From CAZRHH01 sp964599885 (GTDB lineage Bacteria > Chloroflexota > Dehalococcoidia > DSTF01 > JACRBR01), in the NCBI GenBank assembly GCA_964599885.1, contig CAZRHH010000012.1, positions 5,957-69,956 on the forward strand: DNA of 64,000 nt. The letters are read 5' to 3'. Of this stretch, positions 1 through 7,900 are shown in pieces. The notes beneath the pieces were generated by a model that saw only the letters and a list, made by a program, of their open reading frames with translations, searched no databases and was not told where the DNA came from. Both the position numbers and the translations under genes were made by a program. Each line of letters begins with the position of its first letter. The stretch's first letter is position 1.

Positions 1-1554
1 CATCCACGCCGCGTCTTCGATCAGCTTGCGCTCGACGTCCTGGTAGATGGCGATGCGCGCTTCGGTGTCGCGTTCGACGCGCGCGGCTTCGAGTTGGGCA
101 TCGACTTCCGGATCGCTGTAGCGCGTGTTGTTCTGGCGGCTGGCGCTGTGGAAGAGCAGGTCGAGGATGTCCTCGGGGTCCGGGTAGTCCATGATCCAGC
201 CGAGATGGAACATCTGGTAGCGGCCTTCATCGATGTCGTTGAAGAACGTCGCCGCCTCCGCCTGCTCGATCTCGACGGTGACGCCCAGGTTGTCCTGCCA
301 GAACTGCACGATGGCTTCCGTCGTCGGACCCACGGTTGCGCCGGCGCCCGTTTCCGCGAGCGTGATCGTCGGAAGGTCATCCGCGTACCGTGACGCGGCG
401 AGTAGTTCCTGCGCGCGCTCGGGATCGTACGGGTACGTCTTGTCTTCCGGCGTGTAGCCTGGCACGCCCGGCGGCAGCAGGCCCGTCGCGATCGGGATGG
501 CGTCCTGCAGGATCACTTCTGCGATCTTTTGGCGATCGACGGCGAGCGCGAACGCCTGCCGCACGTTGGGATCATCGAATGGCGGCACGTTGACGTTGAA
601 GCCGATGTAGTCGAGCGACTGCTTCGGCACCTGCACGTACTCGGCGTTGAGTTCGCCATCGGGATCCTGCACGCGGTCGAGGTCATCGAGTCCGATGCCC
701 GTGATATCGATGTCGCCATCTTCGTACGCGACGAGCGACGAACCGCCGGCGAGATCGAAATGCACCGTCTTGAGCGTCGGCGCGCCGAGGTGGTGACGAT
801 CGTACGCTTCGAGCACGAAGCGCTCGCTGAGGCTCCACTCTTCGAGCATGTACGGGCCGGTGCCGTTCGGCTTCTGGGTCCAGCGGTCCGGGTTGGACTT
901 GATCTGGCGGCTATCGACCACGAACGCCGTCGGATAGCTCATCTTGAACAGGAAGTACTGCTTGGGCGCGTCGATCGTGATCTCGATCGTGACGTCATCG
1001 ATGATGCGCAGGCCGCTGATTTCGGTGGCGCGGCCGCGCGAGACATCCTTTGCGCCGACGATGTCGCCGAGGAAGTTTTCTGCCACGACGGATGCGGTAT
1101 CGGGGCTGAGCGCGCGTTCGAGCGAGTACTTCACGTCTTCGGCGAGCACGGCGCGGCCATCATGGAACGTCGCCTGCGGATTCAGGTGAAAGGTGAATTT
1201 CAGGCCGTCGTCGCTGATCTCCCAGCGCTCGGCGAGATCGGGCTGGATCTGGAGCGTCTTGTCGAGCCGGACGAGGCCGGAGAAGATCTCGACGATATAG
1301 CCGGCGGAACCGGCGTCCTGGGCGACGGCTGGATCAAGAAACAGCGGGTCTTCGCCACGAATACGCAGTTCGCCGTCGGAACGTTCGCCGTCGTCATCGC
1401 CGTTATCGTCGCCATCGTTCTGGCCCGAGGGCGTCGTGCCCTGCGCATCGTCGTCGTCGCCACCACCCGCCACGACGATCAACAGTACGGCGGCGAGCGC
1501 CAGAATGCCTACGGCGGCGACGCCCGCAATCATCAGCGTGAGCTTGCTGCTCAT
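1..1554 (-). CDS. ABC transporter substrate-binding lipoprotein/peptide-binding protein, family 5 (3' end cut by window)
   Basis: Extracytoplasmic solute-binding protein of the OppA/DppA class (SBP_bac_5), which delivers peptides or similar ligands to an ABC importer. The reading frame is open for 518 codons from ATG 1554 to the window edge, so the C terminus is missing. An N-terminal hydrophobic segment (about residues 5-26) is followed by a very acidic Gly/Asp linker, then the typical opening (GEDPLFLDPA), a LAERWEISDDGLKFTFHL stretch and FHDG/VKYSLERA motifs seen throughout the family. There is no clear lipobox Cys, so it may be held by an uncleaved membrane anchor. A GAGGGAGG ribosome site sits 4 bases before the ATG. 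The permease and ATPase genes would lie to the left, outside the window. Confidence 0.9.
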   Translation of the reverse strand, partial: MSSKLTLMIAGVAAVGILALAAVLLIVVAGGGDDDDAQGTTPSGQNDGDDNGDDDGERSDGELRIRGEDPLFLDPAVAQDAGSAGYIVEIFSGLVRLDKTLQIQPDLAERWEISDDGLKFTFHLNPQATFHDGRAVLAEDVKYSLERALSPDTASVVAENFLGDIVGAKDVSRGRATEISGLRIIDDVTIEITIDAPKQYFLFKMSYPTAFVVDSRQIKSNPDRWTQKPNGTGPYMLEEWSLSERFVLEAYDRHHLGAPTLKTVHFDLAGGSSLVAYEDGDIDITGIGLDDLDRVQDPDGELNAEYVQVPKQSLDYIGFNVNVPPFDDPNVRQAFALAVDRQKIAEVILQDAIPIATGLLPPGVPGYTPEDKTYPYDPERAQELLAASRYADDLPTITLAETGAGATVGPTTEAIVQFWQDNLGVTVEIEQAEAATFFNDIDEGRYQMFHLGWIMDYPDPEDILDLLFHSASRQNNTRYSDPEVDAQLEAARVERDTEARIAIYQDVERKLIEDAAWM

Positions 1555-1667
1555 CGATCCTCCCTCACTCCGTCCCGCGTCCCGGCTCAAAGTCTACGGA
1601 TTCTAACAAAGGGCGGATGCTCGCGCGATGGAAGCGGGAGGCGAGACGCGAGAAGTGGGATCAACAA

Positions 1668-2675
1668 TCACCGTGACGGGGCCGGGTCTATCGTCGCGGC
1701 GTCGGTGCGGAGCGAACGAAGCTTGTCCATGAAGTTGGTGCGCTGCCACAGGCGGCGTTCCTTCCAGAGGAAGCCGACGCCGATGAACATCGGCGGCAAG
1801 TAGAACACCATGTGAATCACCAGGGCATAGCTCACCGCGAGGCTGTGGTCCACGCCGAAGCCCTCCAGCGTCGCGATCACGATCCCGTGATAGATGCCAA
1901 ACGCGCCGGGCGACGACGGTATCAGGAAGCCGAACGTCGTCGCGACCACGAGGAAGAGCGCCGCTTCGAAGCCTTCGTGTATGCCGAACGCCTCCATGCC
2001 GAGGAATACCACCAGTCCGACCGTCAGCCAGATGACGACGGACCAGCTGATCAGCTCGGCGGCGATGCGCGGGTTGGACAGCACCGAGAATGCGCGCAAC
2101 GCGTTGTGCGCCATCTCGGAGAGCTTCGGGCGCACGCTGACGGGGGCCAGGACGAGCAGCCGGTCGACGAGCCGCATCGCGGCGTCTTGCTTCAGTGACG
2201 CGACGATCATCGCGACGGCGGCGAGCGCGACGAGGCCGCCCAGCATCAGCGACGGGATGCGCGCCCGGTCGGGGATGTCGACGAACGGGACGACGATGAG
2301 CAAGAAGAGCAAGAGCGTGAACACATCGAGCATGCGTTCGACGACGACTGTCGAGAGCGATCGTGTGGCGGATACGCCTTCAAGCTCACTCACGAGATAG
2401 GCGCGGCCGAGATCGCCGACCTGGAACGGGAGGATGTTGTTAATCAGGTAGGCGACGTTCAGTGATCCAAACAGGTGATAGCGGCTGAGCGACCGGTCGG
2501 GGTGGAAGAGCACGCGCCAGCGCAGCGTCCGGAAGAGAAGACTGATGCAGAGTACGAGCGCCGCGAGCGCTACCAGCGCGTAGTTGGCGTCCTGGATCGC
2601 GGTGCCGACATCGGCCCAGCGAACGCCGCGCAGGGAGAAGTACAGCGCGGCGACGCTGATCAGGAGGCCGATCAC
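1668..2675 (-). CDS. YbhN/UPF0104-type flippase-like membrane protein (LPG synthase TM region)
   Basis: A 335-residue integral membrane protein with about eight hydrophobic segments, matching the lysylphosphatidylglycerol synthase transmembrane family (PF03706). Seen features: N-terminal helix, FRTLRWRVLF motif near residue 50, and the LINNILPFQVGDLGRAYLV stretch (about residues 75-95), which resembles the N-x-x-P-x-R-x-G-D signature of the family. The start is GTG 2675; no ATG, GTG or TTG lies between it and the in-frame stop upstream. Members of this family are thought to move or modify lipid-linked substrates and often sit beside glycosyltransferases, as here. It is transcribed away from the GT4 gene at 2885. 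A paralogue occurs at 41876-42856. The substrate is unknown. Confidence 0.8.
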   Translation of the reverse strand: MIGLLISVAALYFSLRGVRWADVGTAIQDANYALVALAALVLCISLLFRTLRWRVLFHPDRSLSRYHLFGSLNVAYLINNILPFQVGDLGRAYLVSELEGVSATRSLSTVVVERMLDVFTLLLFLLIVVPFVDIPDRARIPSLMLGGLVALAAVAMIVASLKQDAAMRLVDRLLVLAPVSVRPKLSEMAHNALRAFSVLSNPRIAAELISWSVVIWLTVGLVVFLGMEAFGIHEGFEAALFLVVATTFGFLIPSSPGAFGIYHGIVIATLEGFGVDHSLAVSYALVIHMVFYLPPMFIGVGFLWKERRLWQRTNFMDKLRSLRTDAATIDPAPSR

Positions 2676-2794
2676 GAGTTGAAGCCGCTTGAGCGTGGCG
2701 AATGTCCCCTTCGCGGGTAGCCAGGCAATGCCCTTGGCGCCGCTACGTTATCCGATTTAGACTTGACGCCCCTGCGCCAGAGCGAGGCGCGGTC

Positions 2795-2809
2795 ATTCTA
2801 CTGTAGAAT
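2795..2809. promoter_or_regulatory. Perfect 15-base palindrome, candidate operator
   Basis: ATTCTAC-T-GTAGAAT has two perfect 7-base arms around a single base. It lies in the intergenic region between the divergent YbhN-like and GT4 genes, 76 bases before the GT4 start. Its size and symmetry suit a dimeric repressor site; no regulator can be named from it. Confidence 0.4.
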
Positions 2810-2884
2810 CGGCAACACTAACGCTGCCGGTAAGGCCCCTCGCGTACTCAAACGGGCCACGTCATCGCCGATGATCGAGACACG

Positions 2885-4060
2885 ATGCGCATTCTCAGCT
2901 CGCTGACGTACTATACGCCGCACATCAGCGGCCTGACGCTCTACGCCCGGCTGATTCACGCCGGACTCGCCGAGCGCGGCCACCAGGTGACGGTGATGAC
3001 GTCCCGGTACGAACGTTCGCTGCCAAAGCGCGAGACGCTCGATGGCGCTCAGATCATCCGTAACCGGGTCTGGGCGCGCCTGAGCAAGGGCGTGCTGATG
3101 CCGGGATACTTCTATCGAGCCTGCCGGGAGATGCACCGGCACGACGTGTTGTACCTCCATCTGCCGCAGATCGAAGCCGTGATTCCGGCGATGTACGCCA
3201 AGCTGGTGCTGCGGAAGCCCGTCGTCACCACCTACCAGTGCGACCTCGAACTGCCGAATGGCGCGGCGCGAGTGCTGTTCACGCCGCTGATCAAGCTGTC
3301 GCACTTGATCACGGTGTTGCTTTCCGACCGCGTGGTGACGATTACGGAGGACTACGCGCGACATTCGCGATTCCTCCGACGCTTCATGCGCAAGATCGAG
3401 CAGTGCTACCCGCCGTGCCCGGTTCCGCTACGCGACGAGTCGGATCCGTTGCCGCTGGCGCTGGCGGTGGACGCGCCGCTGATCGGCTTCGTCGGCCGGT
3501 TTGCGGAGGAGAAGGGCATAGACTACATCCTCGACGCGATACCGCGCGTCCTCGAAGCGCGACCGAACGCCGTCTTCGGCTTCGTCGGCGAGCGCGAAAA
3601 GCTGTTCGGCGAGCGCGTCTTCGACCGGCTGCGGACAAAGGCAGAGGCACTAGGCACGAGCGTGCAGATGCTGGGCGTGCTTTCCAACGAGCATCTGGCA
3701 GATTTTTATCATCGCTGCGATATGCTGCTGCTGCCCAGCATCAACTCGACGGAAGCGTTTGGTCTGGTGCAGATCGAAGCGATGCTCTGCGGGACGCCGG
3801 TCGTGGCATCGGACATTCCCGGCGTGCGCGAACCGGTGCGCGTGACCGGGATGGGGCGCATCGTCCCGCCGCGCGACGCAGCATCGCTCGCCAGCGCGAT
3901 TCTCGAGATTCTGAAGCATGGCGAGACGTATCGGCGGGTGCCGGAGGAGATGGAGCGGATCTTCGGGCTGCGCCAGGCCGTAGACTACTACGAGTCGCTG
4001 TTCGAGCGGCTTCAGACGCCCCAGACGATGTCCATCCGTGAGGCCGAGACCGTTGAATGA
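2885..4060 (+). CDS. Glycosyltransferase family 4 (GT-B fold)
   Basis: A 391-residue retaining glycosyltransferase, probably transferring a sugar from an activated donor to a lipid or glycan acceptor at the inner face of the membrane. The N-terminal Rossmann half begins MRILSSLTYYTPHISGLT, with the G-L-T loop and RGHQVTVMTSRY motif of GT4 enzymes. The C-terminal donor-binding half has IGFVGRFAEEKGIDYIL near residue 200, PSINSTEAFGLVQIEAM near residue 285 (the E-x7-E motif) and GTPVVASDIPGVREPV. Length is normal for the family. Start ATG 2885 has little ribosome-site homology upstream. It is followed 21 bases later by a methyltransferase and then by the giant GT39-like protein, so the set looks like a glycan operon. 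Confidence 0.9.
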   Translation: MRILSSLTYYTPHISGLTLYARLIHAGLAERGHQVTVMTSRYERSLPKRETLDGAQIIRNRVWARLSKGVLMPGYFYRACREMHRHDVLYLHLPQIEAVIPAMYAKLVLRKPVVTTYQCDLELPNGAARVLFTPLIKLSHLITVLLSDRVVTITEDYARHSRFLRRFMRKIEQCYPPCPVPLRDESDPLPLALAVDAPLIGFVGRFAEEKGIDYILDAIPRVLEARPNAVFGFVGEREKLFGERVFDRLRTKAEALGTSVQMLGVLSNEHLADFYHRCDMLLLPSINSTEAFGLVQIEAMLCGTPVVASDIPGVREPVRVTGMGRIVPPRDAASLASAILEILKHGETYRRVPEEMERIFGLRQAVDYYESLFERLQTPQTMSIREAETVE

Positions 4061-4081
4061 ACGCGCGCCCGAGGTGATCCG

Positions 4082-4939
4082 CTGAACCAGCCACAGACCG
4101 CGGCAGCCCGTGGCGCCGCGACGCGCACGCCGGACTACTTCGTCGAGCGCTTTCTGGCGGATCCGAACGCGACGCTGCCCCGTGTACTCGTGCGGGCAGC
4201 GGAATGTGTGCTTATCTCTGGCACCGAACTGCCGCGTCCGCTGCTCGATATCGGCAGCGGCGACGGGTCGTTCGCCGGCGTGCTGTTCGAGGATCCGATC
4301 GACGTAGGCATCGATAACTCGCGGCCACAGATGATCCGCTCGCTGCCGTTGCGCACGTACCATCACCTGGCGCAGAGCCTTGGTGACCGGCTGCCGTTCC
4401 ACGACGGCGTGTTCGCGTCGGCGTTCAGCAACTCGACGCTGGAACACACGCCGGAGCCGGCGGCGATCATCAGGGAGATGGCGCGCGTGTTGCGGCCGGG
4501 CGGGGTCGCCGTGATCACCGTGCCGAGCGAGTACTTCCCGCAATACCTGCTGGGCACGACCGTGCTGAACGGGCTGCGGATCAGGAAGGGCGCCGAGGCC
4601 TACGCGCGCTTCATGAACCGGATTAGCCGGCACGTACACATCGAACCGCCGGCGACGTGGCACCGATGGATCGAGGACGCGGGGATGGTGGTCGAAGACT
4701 GGCGCTACTACTTCTCGCATCGCGACACGATGATCCTCGACGCCTCGCACTACGTCTCAGCGCCGTCGATGATCACGCGTGCGGTACTGGGTCGCTGGGT
4801 CCTCTGGCCCGGCAAGGCAAAGTACCTGCCGTATAAGCAGGCGTTGTCGCCGTTTTCCTCGCCCGGCGCGCCGGACAAGGGCGCGTACCTCTTCTTCCAT
4901 TGCCGCAAGCCGCCTGGAGCAACCCCAACGGATGGCTGA
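4082..4939 (+). CDS. Class I SAM-dependent methyltransferase
   Basis: A 285-residue Methyltransf_11-type enzyme. The SAM-binding motif LLDIGSGDGS sits near residue 54, an acidic motif II (VGIDNS) follows, then SNSTLEHTPEP and the motif IV/post stretch EMARVLRPGGVAVITVPSEYF. The substrate is probably a lipid-linked sugar or glycan judged by the neighbours, which is inference. The start is unusual: clear coding sequence (DYFVERFLADPNATLPRVL) precedes the first GTG at 4190, and the best-placed start is CTG 4082, five bases after a strong GAGGTG ribosome site at 4071-4076. If CTG is not used, the protein would begin at GTG 4190 and lose 36 residues. Its stop overlaps the next gene by 8 bases. Confidence 0.8.
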   Translation: MNQPQTAAARGAATRTPDYFVERFLADPNATLPRVLVRAAECVLISGTELPRPLLDIGSGDGSFAGVLFEDPIDVGIDNSRPQMIRSLPLRTYHHLAQSLGDRLPFHDGVFASAFSNSTLEHTPEPAAIIREMARVLRPGGVAVITVPSEYFPQYLLGTTVLNGLRIRKGAEAYARFMNRISRHVHIEPPATWHRWIEDAGMVVEDWRYYFSHRDTMILDASHYVSAPSMITRAVLGRWVLWPGKAKYLPYKQALSPFSSPGAPDKGAYLFFHCRKPPGATPTDG

Positions 4940-7900
4940 GTTCGAAGTCCCCGGCCGCCGCACGGACGCCGAACACGACACCGCGCCAGAAGCGGCGACG
5001 ACCACGCGGCCTGCGGCGCGCACGCGCATGGTCACGTCAGCACGCAGCTGGCTGCGAGCGAACTGGCTCGTGGCGGCGGCGCTGACGTGGATCGCGATCT
5101 TCGCGTTCGCGCTGCGCGTCGAGAACGTCAACTGGGACGAGGGCCAGCACCTTCACCCGGACGAGCGGTTCTTGATGATCGTCACGTCGGACATGCGCGC
5201 GCCCGGCAGCATCGGCGAGTACTTCAATTCCGAGACGTCGGAGTTCAACCCGTACAACAAGCGCGACAGCTTCGTCTACGGGACGTTCCCGCTGTTCCTC
5301 AACAAGACCGTCGCCGAGTGGATCGACCGCGATGCCGATGGCAGCACGCACCAGACTGCTGACTGGTTCCGTGGCGCGTTGCAGGGCCTTGGTCTGGCCG
5401 ACATGGAAAATGAGTCCGGTGGGCTGGACTTTGACGGCGGCTACAACAGCCAGACCGTCGGGCGCGTGATCTCCGCGATCTTCGACGTGCTGACGATCCT
5501 GCTTCTGTTCGAACTGGGACGCGTGCTGTTCGGCAAGCGTGTGGGGCTGCTCGCTGCGGCGCTTCTCTCCGTCACCGTGCTGAATATCCAGTACTCGCAC
5601 TTCTTCGGCTCGGAGACGTTCCTCACGTTCTTCGTGACGGCAGTGATCTACTTCTCCGTGCGCATCTGGAAGTACGGGGGCTGGCCCAACTACGTGCTGG
5701 CCGGTGCCGCGATCGGCTTCGCGCTCGCAACCAAACTCAGCGCGATGCCGGTGCTGATCATGCCCGCACTGGCAATCATCATGCACGCGTGGCCGCAGAT
5801 CGAAGCGCTCTACCGGTGGCTGACCGGCCGCCGTCCGCCCTGGCAACGCGAAGCGCCGGCGTCGCGTGCGCGCGTGAACTGGGGCGCGCTGCTGCTGCCT
5901 GCGCTCGGCGGGATCAGCGTGCTGGCGATGGCCGGCCTCGTGTTTCGCATCTTTCAGCCGTACGCGTTCGCGTCGACGGGCTTCTTCGACGTCTTTCAAT
6001 GGAACCTGAGCCTGCGCGATGACGTACTCAACGTGAGCGCGATCAGGCACTTCGAGTTCCTCAAGCCAAAGCACTATCTCGACTTGTCCGAGCCGTACCG
6101 CAAGGACATCGGCAACCTGCTGCAGCAGCAAAGCGGCAGTGATTTCCCGCCGAACGTGCAGTGGATCGGGCGCACGAAGTACGTGTTCCCGGCGTCGAAC
6201 ATTGTCATCTGGGGTCTCGGGCTGCCGCTCGCACTGGCGACGGCGGGCGGGATGATTTTCGGCGCCTGGCGCACCGTCAAGCGGCGCGACTTCGCCGCGT
6301 TCCTGCCGATCATCTGGATCGCAGTGCTGTTCCTGTTTATCGGACGCGGCTTCAACCCGACGATGCGGTACTTCCTGCCGATGTACCCGATGATGGTGCT
6401 GCTCGCCGCGTACGGCATCATCTCGTTGTGGGATTACGCACGCTCTGGCCGCGCGGCGGCGATGGCGTCGCGCTGGCCCGAGCGATTCGGTGCGCTTCGG
6501 CGCTTCGCGGCGCCCGCAATGGCGGCTGCCGCCGCGCTCGCCGTCGCCGGCGCGTTCGTCTGGGGGCTCGCGTTCATCGAGGTCTACCGGCAGGACATCA
6601 GCCGCGTCCAGGCAACGCACTGGATCAACGAGAACGTGCCACCGGGTTCGTCGATCACGTCGAACGAGTGGGACGACGGGCTGCCGCTCAATCTGCCGGG
6701 CGAACCCAACAATGCGTACGAGGGGTTGCAATTGAAGCCGTACGTTCCGGACTGGGACGAGGCCAAGGTGTTCGAGCTGGTGGACACGCTCGATCGGGCG
6801 GACTACGTCGCCGAAACGAGCAACCGGCTGTACGACTCGATTCCGCGCATCCCGGCGCGCTACCCGAACACCGTCCTCTACTACGAGTATCTCTTCGATG
6901 GAACCCTCGGATTCGAGAAGGTCGCGGAGTTCGACAACTATCCGCGGCTGTTCGGCGTTATCGATGTGCCGGATCAGAGTTCCGAGGAAGCGTTTACTGT
7001 TTACGACCACCCGAAAGTAACGATCTGGAAGAAGGCCGACACGTGGGATCGCGATCGGGCGCTGGCACTTTTGATGCCGGAGCTCAGCGGCGCCGCCGTG
7101 CAAGTCACACCCGGGAACGGCGCACAGAATGCGCTCTACTTCACGCCGGATGTGCGAGAGACGCAGGCGGAAGGCGGCACGTACCGCAACCTCTTCAATC
7201 CGAACAGTGTCTTTAACGATCATCCATTGATCGTCTGGCTGCTGGCGATGGAACTCGCCGCACTCGCGCTCGTGCCGCTCGCGGTGATGCTGTTCCGCGG
7301 CCTGCCGGATCGCGGCTTCCTGCTGACAAAGCCGCTCGGCGTGCTCGTGTTGTCGTATCTCGCGTACGCGCCGGCGAGCATCGGGTTGATGAAGTTTACG
7401 CGCGCCGAGATCGCGCTCGGACTGGCGCTGATGCTGATCGTCGGCGGGGCGACAGGCTGGCTCTGGCGCGGCGAGATTGCATCATGGTTCAAAGCGCGCT
7501 GGCGATTCATCGCGTTTTGTGAGGCGATGTTCCTGACCGTGTTCGTCGGCGCGTACTGGGTGCGCATGCAGAACCCGGACCTCTGGCACCCGGCACGCGG
7601 CGGCGAGAAGCCGATGGACTACGCCTATTTCAACGGCGTCCTGCGCACGACCGACCTGACACAGGGCCCGATCGATCCGTGGCACGCGGGCGGCTACCTC
7701 AACTACTACTACTTCGGGCAGTTCATATCGGCGACGGTCACGAAGCTAACGGCGATCGTGCCGGAAGTCGCGTACAACCTGATCGTCCCGATGTTCTTTG
7801 CGCTGGCGGCGGCGGCAACGTTCTCGATCGCGTACAACCTTGCCGACGCAACACGGCAGTTCATGAAACGGCGCCCGGGCGGCAAGCGCATCAGCGCGGG

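Noticed and set aside
529..1803. 424-codon plus-strand frame over the left edge
   Set aside because: Antisense to the solute-binding protein, which has the family motifs and a strong ribosome site on the minus strand.
5037..7223. 728-codon open frame antisense to the GT39-DUF2298 gene
   Set aside because: Arg/His/Glu-rich with no domain pattern; it is the usual antisense shadow of a GC-rich coding region whose sense frame has clear transmembrane and family motifs.
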